Notes: generated from the sequence alone by a model not told the origin. A stretch of DNA of 40,944 nt from an uncultured Craurococcus sp. (GCA_902805545.1 CADCTD010000163.1:1-40944); one strand, 5' to 3'; shown: positions 8,425 through 17,699, numbered from the stretch's first letter. A program made the numbers and translations.

Positions 8425-9065
8425 GATCCTCGGAAGATGAGCTCGGAGCGGAAGGCGCCCGGGGGATCCGCGTGGAGGTCCCAGAACGCCGACGCGACCC
8501 GCTCCGGCGCAAAGGGCGTGCCGGGGGCGACGGTGCCGGCGATGGTCACGGTGCCGGCATGGATGCCGGCCGGCGCAAGCTCGGCATGCAGCGTCATCGC
8601 AAGGCTGCGCAGCCCCGCCTTGCCGATGGCAAGCGAGGCCGCCGGCAGCCACTCGATCGGATCGAGCGCGAGGCCGCCGCCGGTGAACAGGATGCTGCCA
8701 CGTCCCGCCGCGCGCATGCCCGGCAGCACGGCCTGCGCGGCGATCAACGCACCGGCGACGTTGACGGCGAAATCCGCCTGCAACTCGGCCGGGACCAGGG
8801 CCGAAGGCCCGGGCATGGTGAAGCTGGCACGATAGGCGTTGTAGACCAGCACCGCCGTCTCGGCCGGCAGGGCCGCCGCGAGGGCCTGCGGATCCGCTGC
8901 ATCGGCCCCACGCAGGGAAATCCCCGGCCCCGCCAGGGCTGCATGCCGGGATGGATCGCGCGCCAGCCCCACCACCTCGAACCCGCCGGCCGCGAAGCGC
9001 TGGGCCACGGCGGCCCCGACACCCGGCCCGTAGCCAACCACGACGCAGAGCGGCGGCGCGCTCAT
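8421..9065 (-). CDS. SDR-fold protein lacking the catalytic Tyr
   Basis: 214 residues with a Rossmann nucleotide-binding site at the N-terminus (residues 8-17, VVVGYGPGVG) and the SDR helix pattern after it. The Ser region reads SILFTGGGLAL (residues 124-134). In the active-site helix Lys149 is kept (SLAIGKAGLR), but the position of the Tyr four residues before it is Leu145. The C-terminal strand reads IHAGTVTIAGTV. This is typical of an atypical SDR subfamily that keeps an SLAIGKA/SLSVGKA motif, so it may bind NAD(P) but is unlikely to use the standard Tyr mechanism. The start is ATG 9065, overlapping a 31-codon ORF upstream by ATGA. It is the main protein of a tightly packed leftward operon. 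Confidence 0.82.
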   Translation of the reverse strand: MSAPPLCVVVGYGPGVGAAVAQRFAAGGFEVVGLARDPSRHAALAGPGISLRGADAADPQALAAALPAETAVLVYNAYRASFTMPGPSALVPAELQADFAVNVAGALIAAQAVLPGMRAAGRGSILFTGGGLALDPIEWLPAASLAIGKAGLRSLAMTLHAELAPAGIHAGTVTIAGTVAPGTPFAPERVASAFWDLHADPPGAFRSELIFRGS

Positions 9066-9157
9066 GCCGGGGATCCGGCATAGCCCAGCCGCGGCGCGCC
9101 GATCAGCAAGCGGCCAAGCGCGACCGGATGCCGGCCGGGGATGGCATCGGGGGGCAT
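9062..9157 (-). CDS. Possible 31-residue leader ORF of the SDR operon
   Basis: Starts at ATG 9157, five bases after a strong Shine-Dalgarno AGGAGAG (9163-9169, minus strand). It ends with TGA at 9064-9062, which overlaps the SDR start as ATGA. The SDR start itself has no good ribosome site, so ribosomes probably enter here and pass on by coupling. The peptide starts MPPDAIPGRHPVALGR and ends GAPRLGYAGSPA. I recognise no family. It is either a real small protein, a translation leader, or the remnant of a lost gene. Confidence 0.45.
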   Translation of the reverse strand: MPPDAIPGRHPVALGRLLIGAPRLGYAGSPA

Positions 9158-9216
9158 CGGGTCTCTCCTGACGGCCGAAGTCGCTTCCGCACACCCGATC
9201 TGTGCGCCTGTCCGCA

Positions 9217-9262
9217 ATGAACAATGGTGCGGTTCGTGATTTCGATATGAACATTGTTCATA
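9217..9262. promoter_or_regulatory. Palindromic operator plus direct half-site upstream of the SDR operon
   Basis: A 17-base perfect palindrome, TATGAACATTGTTCATA, lies at 9246-9262 (8-base arms, one central base). A half-site ATGAACA is repeated at 9217-9223, exactly 30 bases (about three helical turns) away. The palindrome covers the start codon of the broken LysR gene and lies about 85 bases upstream of the first ORF of the leftward operon. This is the usual location for a LysR or TetR-type operator between divergent genes. Which protein binds it today is unknown because the adjacent regulator is broken. Confidence 0.5.
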
Positions 9263-9894
9263 ACGCGTCATTGGACCTCAACCTGCTGAGGGTGTCCGAC
9301 GCAGTGATGCAGACCTGCAACGTCTCGTCTGCGGCGGGGCTGCTGGGCGTTGGCCTACCGTGAGCCGCAGCCTGGCGCGGCTGCGTGAGGTGACCGCGAC
9401 GCGCTCCTCCTCCGCAGCGCTGGCCGGGTTGGAGCCCGCGCCCCGCGAAGCCCATGCGCGATGCGCTGATCATGGCAGTCCTCGCCCTTTCACCGGCAGC
9501 AGCCGCGACTTTCGATCCCGCGCAGCACCGCATGGTGGTCACGATCGGGGCGGGAGATGCATCCAGCATGGTGCTTGGCGGCTTGGCCTCTGGAGATCGC
9601 GGCATCTGAATGGGATGTTGCGTTCTCCGTGCGGATGGTGGACCGCAGGACCGCGCTCGGCATGCGGATGCGGGGCAGCCGCTGTTTTTGAAGACCATAC
9701 CGGCTATCGCTACCCTGCCGGCACGGCTTTCGGTGGATTGCGCGAACGCCGCAGCCTTGACGGTCAGCCTGTTGCCCTTCGCCAGCCCGCGCTTCGGGGT
9801 CTCGATGGCGTGGCATCGCCAGGACACCGCCTCGCCGGCCCATCGTTGGTTGCGAGACCGGAGGGTCAAGCTGTCTGGGGCTTCCGGTTCATGA
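9247..9894 (+). pseudogene. Decayed LysR-family transcriptional regulator
   Basis: The start at ATG 9247 reads a clear LysR helix-turn-helix N-terminus (LDLNLLRVSDAVMQT, SSAAGLLGVGLP) and stops at TGA 9361. The continuation VSRSLARLREVT then GLEPAPREA is found in a second frame from 9360. A third frame gives DALIMAVLALSPAAAATFDP and VVTIGAGDASSMVLGG up to a TGA at 9607. The LysR C-terminus (LLPFASPRFGVSMAWHRQ, SPAHRWLRD) appears in yet another frame, ending at 9894. At least three frame changes plus internal stops, and a short, unrecognisable effector domain, show a gene inactive for some time. It is divergent from the SDR operon, which it probably once regulated. Confidence 0.82.
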
Positions 9895-10100
9895 GGGCGA
9901 ACCAGGCCGTATAGCCATGGCCCGTCTCCTCAGCGTCTCCTGCGCCGGCGGTGACGCAGGGCTGGGCCGTCCGCCCTCGCTACGAAGCCCTCGCAGTCTT
10001 TTGGAAGGAGCGGCCCGTATGGAACCCGGACTGGCAAGCGCCGGCCCCGCGGGCAAGCCGATGCGGAATAGCAGAGACGATCAAGGGCTTGCGGGGGTTG

Positions 10101-10174
10101 TGGCTGGGGGACCTGGATTCGAACCAAGACTGCCCGAGTCAGAGTCGGGAGTTCTACCGTTAAACTATCCCCCA
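10101..10174 (-). tRNA. tRNA-Gln (anticodon CUG)
   Basis: On the minus strand the 74-base cloverleaf starts TGGGGGA and closes with TCCCCCA, followed by discriminator G and an encoded CCA. The anticodon stem CCCGA/TCGGG encloses the loop CTCTGAC, giving anticodon CTG for codon CAG. The T arm has GGTTCGAATCC. The first pair T-A and discriminator G fit glutamine tRNAs. A 7-bp GC-rich hairpin with loop GATT lies just upstream at 10179-10196. Confidence 0.95.
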
Positions 10175-10178
10175 ACAT

Positions 10179-10196
10179 CCCCGCCGATTGGCGGGG
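10179..10196. other. GC-rich hairpin between tRNA-Gln and ppx
   Basis: A perfect 7-bp stem CCCCGCC/GGCGGGG with loop GATT. There is no U-tract on either side, so its action as a terminator is uncertain. It sits 5 bases upstream of the tRNA-Gln 5' end. Confidence 0.3.
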
Positions 10197-10370
10197 TGGG
10201 TTGGCCCGCGAAGCGCCACCACCTCGCAGGGCGCCGCACCTACCATTTCCCTCCGCGGCCTGCAACCCGCCCCGGAAGGAAAGCGCTTGCCCCCGGGGCC
10301 GCATCCCCGGATCATGCCATCCAGGGTGGTGCGGAGCAGCCTGCCCCGGGAAACCCCTTGGCCCAAGACG

Positions 10371-11492
10371 ATGCCGGATGACGTACACCCCCTTCGGCTG
10401 ACAGAGCCCCCGCCTCCCAACCCGGTCCTGCCGGAGCGGCCCGCCCCGCTGCATGCCCGGTTCGCGGTGTCGCCCGCCCCGGCCTACGCCGCCCTCGACC
10501 TCGGCACCAACAACTGCCGGCTGCTGATCGGCTCTCCCACCGCCAGCGGCTTCCGCGTGGTCGACAGCTTCAGCCGCATCGTCCGGTTAGGGGAGGGGCT
10601 CGCCAGCACCGGCGAACTTGCCGAGCCGGCCATGGACCGCGCCGTCGCGGCGCTCGCCGCCTGCGCCGAGAAGCTCGCCCGCCGCCCGATCCGCCAGTTC
10701 CAGGCCGTCGCCACGGAGGCCTGCCGCCGCGCCGGCAACGGCGCCGCCTTCCTCGCCCGTGTCGAGAACGAAACCGGCCTCCGCCCGCGCATCATCTCGG
10801 CGCGGGAGGAGGCGGAGCTGGCGATGGAATCCTGCGCCCCGCTGCTGGAGGAGACGGACCGCCGCGCCCTTCTCTTCGATATCGGTGGCGGCAGCACCGA
10901 GATCGCCTGGATCCGCGTGCCGCCCCGCGGCAGCCGCCCCCCCGGGTCGCCGACCGCGGAGCTGATCGGCTACATCTCCCTCCCTCTCGGTGTTGTGACC
11001 CTGGCCGAGCGCGCCGGCGCCTCCTGCTTCACCGAGGAGGGCTTCCACGCCGTGGTGGAAGAGGTCGCGGCGCATCTGCTCGCCTTCGACCGCGTCCATT
11101 GCATCGGCCAGGAGATCAGGGCCGGCGGCGTCCGCCTGATCGGTACCAGCGGCACGGTGACGACGCTGGCCGGCGTCGCGCTGGCCTTGCCGCGCTACCG
11201 CCGCCCGCTCGTCGATGGCCGCACCCTCGACATGGGCATGGCCGACCAGGCGCTCGGCGACCTCTTCGCCCTCGGCCGCGCTGGCCTTGCCGCGCATCCC
11301 TGTGTCGGGCCGGACCGGGTGGATTTCGTCCTGCCCGGCTGCGCGGTCTATGCCGCCATCCGCCATGTCTGGCCGCTGCCGGCGCTCACCGTCGCCGATC
11401 GCGGCCTCCGCGAGGGGATGCTGCTGAGGATGATGCGTGCGGATCGCTGGCCCGGCGCCCGGGCCGCCACCAGCCGGCGGGCCGTGACCTGA
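10371..11492 (+). CDS. ppx: Ppx/GppA family phosphatase (exopolyphosphatase / pppGpp phosphohydrolase)
   Basis: 373 residues of the ASKHA actin-like phosphatase fold. Hallmarks are the first phosphate loop AALDLGTNNCRLLI, QAVATEACRRAGNGAAFLARV, the acidic ISAREEAELAMES, the second phosphate loop LLFDIGGGSTEIAWI and LIGTSGTVTTLAGV. The family removes phosphate from polyphosphate or from pppGpp, linking it to the stringent response; the sequence does not decide between the two. The start at ATG 10371 leaves a ~45-residue Pro-rich leader before the first strand; other starts inside the leader are possible. It is translationally coupled to rlmE through a 4-nt overlap (CTGA). The ppx-rlmE pairing is common in alphaproteobacteria. 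Confidence 0.9.
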   Translation: MPDDVHPLRLTEPPPPNPVLPERPAPLHARFAVSPAPAYAALDLGTNNCRLLIGSPTASGFRVVDSFSRIVRLGEGLASTGELAEPAMDRAVAALAACAEKLARRPIRQFQAVATEACRRAGNGAAFLARVENETGLRPRIISAREEAELAMESCAPLLEETDRRALLFDIGGGSTEIAWIRVPPRGSRPPGSPTAELIGYISLPLGVVTLAERAGASCFTEEGFHAVVEEVAAHLLAFDRVHCIGQEIRAGGVRLIGTSGTVTTLAGVALALPRYRRPLVDGRTLDMGMADQALGDLFALGRAGLAAHPCVGPDRVDFVLPGCAVYAAIRHVWPLPALTVADRGLREGMLLRMMRADRWPGARAATSRRAVT

Positions 11493-12157
11493 AGGGCGCG
11501 CCGCCCGGCGGGCGGGGGCTCACCACCCGGCTGAAGACCGCCAAGAAGCGCAAGATCGGCAGCCAGCGCTGGCTCGAGCGCCAGCTGAACGACCCCTATG
11601 TGCGGGCCGCGCAGCAGCAGGGCCTGCGCTCGCGCGCCGCCTTCAAGCTGATCGAGCTGGACGAGCGCTTTCACCTGCTGAAGCCCGGCCTCCGCGTCGT
11701 CGATCTCGGCGCCGCGCCCGGCGGCTGGACCCAGGTAGTGGCGCAGCGGGGCAGCGCCCGCATCGTCGCCCTCGACCTGCTGCCGATGGACCCGCTGCCC
11801 GGCGCCACCATGCTCCAGGGCGATTTCCAGGATGAGGCAGTGGAGCAGGCCGTGCTCGCCGCCCTGGACGGCCCGGCGGACCTCGTCCTCTCGGACATGG
11901 CCCCCAACACCACCGGCCATGGGGCGACCGACCATCTCCGCATCATCGCTCTCGCCGAGCTGGCGCTCGATTTCGCGCTGAAGGTGCTGGCCCCGGGCGG
12001 CAGCTTCGTGGCCAAGGTCTTCCAGGGCGGGACGGAAAAGGACCTGCTCGACCTGCTCAAGCGCCATTTCGCCAGCGTGAAGCACGGCAAGCCGCCCGCC
12101 AGCCGGAAGGACAGCGCGGAGCTCTACGTGGTGGCGACCGGCTTCCGCGCCGGCTGA
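11489..12157 (+). CDS. rlmE: 23S rRNA (uridine-2'-O-)-methyltransferase RlmE (FtsJ), apparent CTG start
   Basis: Methylates the 2'-OH of U2552 in the A-loop of 23S rRNA using S-adenosylmethionine, late in 50S assembly. About 222 residues. Landmarks are RSRAAFKLIELDERF (catalytic Lys), SAM loop VVDLGAAPGGWTQVV, LSDMAPNTTGHGATDH (Asp), SFVAKVFQGG (Lys) and SRKDSAELYVVATGF (Glu), together the K-D-K-E set. The usual N-terminal KGAPPGGRGL is preceded in frame by CTG at 11489. There is no ATG, GTG or TTG between that point and deep inside ppx. CTG overlaps the ppx TGA as CTGA, exactly like the GTGA and TTGA junctions elsewhere in this window. I therefore take CTG as the start. Confidence 0.9.
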   Translation: MKGAPPGGRGLTTRLKTAKKRKIGSQRWLERQLNDPYVRAAQQQGLRSRAAFKLIELDERFHLLKPGLRVVDLGAAPGGWTQVVAQRGSARIVALDLLPMDPLPGATMLQGDFQDEAVEQAVLAALDGPADLVLSDMAPNTTGHGATDHLRIIALAELALDFALKVLAPGGSFVAKVFQGGTEKDLLDLLKRHFASVKHGKPPASRKDSAELYVVATGFRAG

Positions 12158-12213
12158 CCCTTCTCTCGGCCCGCCTGCGCACCGATATGCGATTGCGGAG
12201 GAGGAGATCGCCC

Positions 12214-13035
12214 ATGTCGCCCCGCCTGCCCGTCACCGAGGCCGCTGCCGATCCCTGGGCCTCTCTCCAGGAGGAGGCCCGGCGCACCGCCGCGGCAGAG
12301 CCGCTGCTCGGCGCCCTGCTGCACGCCATGTTGCTCAGCCGCGCCGGCTTCGACGAGGCGCTCGCCGCGGTGCTTGCGGAGCGCCTGGCCGACCCCTTCC
12401 TCGGCGCCGACCGCCTGGCCGGCCTGGTCGCCGAGGCGCTGGCGGCCGATCCCGGCATCGCCGAGGCCGCGCGGTCCGACCTCCGCGCCATCGGCACGCG
12501 GGACCCGGCGGCCGCCACCGGCCTGCTCGGTCCCTTCCTTCACTACAAGGGCTTCCACGCGCTCGAGGCGCATCGGGTCGCGCACTGGCTCTGGGCAGGG
12601 GGGAGGGTGGCGCTGGCCGGCTTCCTCCAGGCCCGCATCGCCCGGGTACTGGCGATCGACATCCACCCGGCCGCCCGCTTCGGCCATGGCGTCTTCATCG
12701 ACCATGGCACCGGCGTCGTCGTCGGCGAGACGGCGGTGGTCGGCAATGATGTCTCCATCCTCCAGGGCGTGACCCTCGGCGGCACCGGCAAGGAGACGGG
12801 CGACCGCCACCCCAAGGTGCGTGACGGCGTGCTGCTCGGCGCCGGGGCCAAGGTGCTCGGCAATGTGGTGATCGGCCGCGGCGCCAAGGTCGGTGCCGGC
12901 AGCGTCGTCCTGCGCGACGTGCCGCCCTGCGCCACCGTCGCCGGCGTCCCTGCCCGCATCGTCGGCTGGTGCGGGGAGGCGGTGCCGGCGCTCGCCATGA
13001 ACCATGCCCTGCCGCTCGACGGCGAGGCCCCCTGA
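12214..13035 (+). CDS. cysE: Serine O-acetyltransferase
   Basis: Transfers acetyl from acetyl-CoA to L-serine, giving O-acetylserine, the first step of cysteine synthesis. 273 residues: an N-terminal helical domain (about 1-140; LHAMLLSRAGFDEALAAVL, FLHYKGFHALEAHRVAHWLW) followed by a left-handed beta-helix of hexapeptide repeats (IDIHPAARFGHGVFIDHGTG, VVVGETAVVGNDVSILQGVTL). The catalytic His of FIDHGTG and the GGTGKETGDRHPKV loop are present. The start ATG 12214 follows a strong GGAGGAGGAG site at 12197-12206; ATG 12187 is a weaker alternative upstream. It is placed between rlmE and guaB with no overlap. Confidence 0.93.
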   Translation: MSPRLPVTEAAADPWASLQEEARRTAAAEPLLGALLHAMLLSRAGFDEALAAVLAERLADPFLGADRLAGLVAEALAADPGIAEAARSDLRAIGTRDPAAATGLLGPFLHYKGFHALEAHRVAHWLWAGGRVALAGFLQARIARVLAIDIHPAARFGHGVFIDHGTGVVVGETAVVGNDVSILQGVTLGGTGKETGDRHPKVRDGVLLGAGAKVLGNVVIGRGAKVGAGSVVLRDVPPCATVAGVPARIVGWCGEAVPALAMNHALPLDGEAP

Positions 13036-13120
13036 CATGCGGGGCGGATATCACCGCCCTGCAACGCTCGGGTGCTGGACGCGGCCGCCGCCCTGGGGGT
13101 AAAGGGGGCCGCCAAGGTAG

Positions 13121-14701
<1,581 letters not shown>

Positions 14702-14710
14702 AGCGAAGTA

Positions 14711-14758
14711 CGGGGGCGCTGCCCCCGAGCCCAGGCCGGGGCCAAAGCTTGGCCCCGG
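14711..14758. terminator. Tandem GC-rich hairpins between guaB and the convergent SDR gene
   Basis: Hairpin 1 at 14711-14727 is CGGGGGC-GCT-GCCCCCG. Hairpin 2 at 14736-14758 has a perfect 10-bp stem CCGGGGCCAA/TTGGCCCCGG with loop AGC. They lie 10 and 35 bases after the guaB stop and 13 bases beyond the stop of the convergent SDR gene, so they probably terminate transcription from both sides. There is no clear U-tract, which is common in such GC-rich genomes. Confidence 0.65.
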
Positions 14759-14771
14759 GCCCCGCTATCGG

Positions 14772-15557
14772 TCAGGGCTGCATGTGGCTGCCGCCCGAGA
14801 CCGTCATGTTCTCGCCGCTGATGTAGACGGCGCCGTTCGACAGCAGGAAGCAGATCAGCGGCGCCACCTCGGCCGGCTGCGCCACCCGGCCGAGCGGGAT
14901 GCGCGACAGCGTCTGCTCGCGGAAGCGGTCGCTGCGGATCACCTCCGTCATCGGCGTCTCCACCGTGCCGAAGCCGACCGAGTTGCAGCGAACGCCATAG
15001 CGCGCCCACTCCCGCGCCGCCGTCATCGTCATGCCGAACAGCCCCGCCTTGGCCGCGGAGTAGTTGACCTGGCCGATGCTGCCGCGCTTCCCGGCGGTCG
15101 AGGAGATGTTGACGATCGCGCCCGTTGTGCCGCTCGGCTCCGGCATCGCCTCCCGCGCCCGGGCGCACATGTGCCGCCCGACCGCCTGCAGCATCAGGTA
15201 GCAGCCGGTCAGGTTCACATCGATCACTGCCTGCCATTGCGGATAAGTCATCTTCTCGATCATCGCCGGCCGGGTGATGCCGGCATTGTTGACCAGCCCA
15301 TGCACCGCCCCGAACCGCCCCACCGCCCGGGCGACGCAATCCTCCCCGAAGCCCTCCTCGGCGACATTCCCCTGCACGGCGAGGATCCGCTCCGCCGGCA
15401 GCGCCGCGGCGGTGGCCTCCAGCGTCTCGCCATTCCGCTCCACCAGCACGGCATTGCCGCCGAGGTCGAGCACCAGTTCGGTGATCGCCCGGCCGATGCC
15501 CTGTCCCGCGCCGGTGACGATCACCGTCCGCCCGGTGAGCTCCATCGGGTTCCGCAT
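14772..15557 (-). CDS. Short-chain dehydrogenase/reductase (FabG-like, classical SDR)
   Basis: NAD(P)-dependent oxidoreductase, 261 residues, cytoplasmic. All classical SDR marks are present: cofactor loop VTGAGQGIGRA, GLVNNAGITRPA, DVNLTGCYLMLQAVG, catalytic Ser in IVNISSTAGKRG, Tyr and Lys in VNYSAAKAGL, and the C-terminal VYISGENMTVSGG. The sequence resembles 3-oxoacyl-ACP or acetoacetyl-CoA reductases, but substrate cannot be read from it. It is divergent from the HAD hydrolase, with a 79-base gap holding both promoters, and convergent with guaB across the terminator hairpins. Confidence 0.9.
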   Translation of the reverse strand: MRNPMELTGRTVIVTGAGQGIGRAITELVLDLGGNAVLVERNGETLEATAAALPAERILAVQGNVAEEGFGEDCVARAVGRFGAVHGLVNNAGITRPAMIEKMTYPQWQAVIDVNLTGCYLMLQAVGRHMCARAREAMPEPSGTTGAIVNISSTAGKRGSIGQVNYSAAKAGLFGMTMTAAREWARYGVRCNSVGFGTVETPMTEVIRSDRFREQTLSRIPLGRVAQPAEVAPLICFLLSNGAVYISGENMTVSGGSHMQP

Positions 15558-15636
15558 TGTCCTTCCCTCCCGTTCCGGGGCGGGCAGTCTGCGCGGCGTG
15601 GCGGCCGGGGGCCAGAGGGTCTAGGCTGACCGGCCC

Positions 15637-16323
15637 ATGCCCCACCCATCCCCGCCCCTTCGCCTCCGGGCCGCCGTCTTCGACGCCTATGGCACGCTGC
15701 TCGACGTCCATGCCGCGGTCGCCCGCCATGCCGCCCGCCTCGGCGAGGCGGCCGCCCCCGTCTCCGCCCTCTGGCGCAGCAAGCAGCTCGAATGGAGCTG
15801 GATGCTCTCCGCCACCGGCGCCTATGAGCCCTTCTGGTCGCTGACCGACCGCGCCCTCGGCCATGCGCTGGCCGTCCATGGCATCGCCGACACTGGCCTC
15901 CGCGCCGATCTCCTCGCTGCCTACCGCGAGCTCGACGCCTATCCGGATGCCGCGCCGATGCTGGCGGCGCTGCGGGGCAGGGGGCTCGGCACCGCCATCC
16001 TCTCCAACGGCTCGCCGGAGATGCTGCAGGCCGCGGTCGAGGCCGGCGGCCTCGCCCTGTTGCTGGACGACGTTCTCTCCGTCGACCCGCTGCGCTGCTT
16101 CAAGCCGGACCGCCGGGTCTATGCCCTCGCCACCGCCCGCTTCGCCTGCCAGCCGCACGAGATCGCCTTCGTCTCCTCCAATGCCTGGGATGCCTATGGG
16201 GCGATGCGCTTCGGCTTCCGCACCTTCTGGGTGAACCGTGTCGGGGCGCCGGTGGAGTACTGGCTGGACGAGACCGCGACCATCCTCCGCGGCCTCGACG
16301 CCCTGCCGGCCGCCCTCGCTTGA
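15637..16323 (+). CDS. Haloacid dehalogenase type II family hydrolase
   Basis: HAD-superfamily hydrolase of the L-2-haloacid dehalogenase type, 228 residues. Motif I is VFDAYGTLLD with nucleophile Asp16. Motif II is AILSNGSPEML, motif III Lys is in CFKPDRRVYALA, and motif IV is FVSSNAWDAYGA. The FDAYGTLLD and SSNAWD forms are those of 2-haloacid dehalogenases, which release halide from short haloacids, rather than phosphatases. Many chromosomal copies have no proven halogenated substrate. The stop overlaps the TTG start of rsmB (TTGA), so the two are co-translated. Confidence 0.88.
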   Translation: MPHPSPPLRLRAAVFDAYGTLLDVHAAVARHAARLGEAAAPVSALWRSKQLEWSWMLSATGAYEPFWSLTDRALGHALAVHGIADTGLRADLLAAYRELDAYPDAAPMLAALRGRGLGTAILSNGSPEMLQAAVEAGGLALLLDDVLSVDPLRCFKPDRRVYALATARFACQPHEIAFVSSNAWDAYGAMRFGFRTFWVNRVGAPVEYWLDETATILRGLDALPAALA

Positions 16324-17648
16324 CCCCCGCCGCCCGCCTCGCCGCCGCCATCGACCTGCTGATCGCGCTCGAAGCCCAGCCCCGCCGCCCGGCGGACGCG
16401 ACGGCGAACGATTTCTTCCGCAGCCGCCGCTACATCGGCGGCGGCGACCGCCGGGCGATCAACGAGCTCGCCTGGGGCGTCGTCCGCCAGCGCCTCCGCC
16501 TCGACTGGTGGCTGGAGCGGATCAAGTGCCGCACCACGGCGCGCATGCTGGTCGCCGCCGACCTTCTCCTGGAGCAGGGGCTCGACGTGGCGGAGGTGAT
16601 CGCCTCCTTCCCCGGCGGGCAGTATGCCGCCGAGCCCCTCTCCGTGCTCGAGGAGCGCCTGCTCCGCCAGCTCGATGCCAGCCGTGCCGGCATCGAGGGC
16701 CTCATCCACCCCGAGATGCCGGAGGCCATCCGCCTCGACCTGCCCGACTGGGTCCTGCCCGGCTTCCGTGCCCGCTTCGGCGACCGCCTGGCGGAGGAAG
16801 CGGCGGCGATGGAGGGGGAGGCCCCCCTCGACCTCCGCGCCAACCTGCTGAAGACCACGCGCGAGGAGGCCGCCGCCGCCCTCGCCGCCGAGGGTATCGA
16901 GACCAGCCCGACCCCCTTCTCCCCCTGGGGCCTCCGCCTGCCGCAGCGCCGCCCCGTCACCCAGACCCGCGCCTTCACCGAGGGGCTGGTGGAGGTGCAG
17001 GACGAGGGCAGCCAGCTCATCGCCCTGCTGACCGATGCAAGGCCCGGGATGCGCGTCGTCGACCTCTGCGCCGGGGCCGCCGGGAAGACGCTGGCGCTGG
17101 CCGGTGCCATGCGGAACCGCGGCCGCATCACCGCCTGCGACGTCTCGGCGCCGAGGCTCGAGGGGGCGGTGAAGCGCCTCCGCCGCGCCGGGGCGGACAA
17201 TGTGGAACGCCACCTGCTCGCCCCCGGCGATCGCTGGGCCAAGCGCCGCGCCGGGCAGTTCGACCGCGTTCTGGTCGATGCGCCTTGTACCGGTACCGGC
17301 ACGTGGCGCCGCAACCCGGATGCGCGCTTGCGCACAGACCCCTCCGATCTCGCGGAGTTGTGTGTAAAACAGTCCGAAATTCTCGCCGGCGCCGCAGATC
17401 TGGTGCGACCCGGCGGGCGTCTGGTCTACGCTACCTGTTCGCTGCTGCCCGAGGAGGATGAGGCGCAGATAGACGCCTTCCTCGACCGGCACCCCGATTT
17501 CGCCCCTCTCCCCCTGGCCGAGGCCTGGGCCGAGGCGGGCGCCGCCGGGGCTCCGCCGGCCGAAGGCCCCTATCTCGTCACCTCCCCCGCCAGGCACGGC
17601 ACCGACGGCTTCTTCGCCGCCGTATTGCAACGCAAGCCCGAGGGGTAA
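16320..17648 (+). CDS. rsmB: 16S rRNA m5C methyltransferase RsmB-like (Fmu/Sun family)
   Basis: SAM-dependent cytosine-C5 methyltransferase acting on 16S rRNA (position 967 in E. coli), 442 residues. The N-terminal domain is NusB-like and helical (about 1-140; RAINELAWGVVRQRLRLDWWL). The catalytic domain starts near 230 (VEVQDEGSQLIALLTDARPG). The SAM motif is VVDLCAGAAGKTLALA. Two cysteines are in place: Cys323 in VDAPCTGTGTW and the catalytic Cys373 in YATCSLLPEED. The start is TTG 16320 overlapping the HAD stop as TTGA. rsmB near guaA and guaB is a usual alphaproteobacterial arrangement. Confidence 0.9.
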   Translation: MTPAARLAAAIDLLIALEAQPRRPADATANDFFRSRRYIGGGDRRAINELAWGVVRQRLRLDWWLERIKCRTTARMLVAADLLLEQGLDVAEVIASFPGGQYAAEPLSVLEERLLRQLDASRAGIEGLIHPEMPEAIRLDLPDWVLPGFRARFGDRLAEEAAAMEGEAPLDLRANLLKTTREEAAAALAAEGIETSPTPFSPWGLRLPQRRPVTQTRAFTEGLVEVQDEGSQLIALLTDARPGMRVVDLCAGAAGKTLALAGAMRNRGRITACDVSAPRLEGAVKRLRRAGADNVERHLLAPGDRWAKRRAGQFDRVLVDAPCTGTGTWRRNPDARLRTDPSDLAELCVKQSEILAGAADLVRPGGRLVYATCSLLPEEDEAQIDAFLDRHPDFAPLPLAEAWAEAGAAGAPPAEGPYLVTSPARHGTDGFFAAVLQRKPEG

Positions 17649-17699
17649 GCCGGCAGGGGGTCGGCTTCGGGCCTTTCCACGGGGAGGGAAGCGCGCCCC

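Noticed and set aside
9951-10163. Short plus-strand ORF containing LDSNQDCP.
   Set aside because: This is the antisense translation of the tRNA-Gln T arm, a known source of false proteins.
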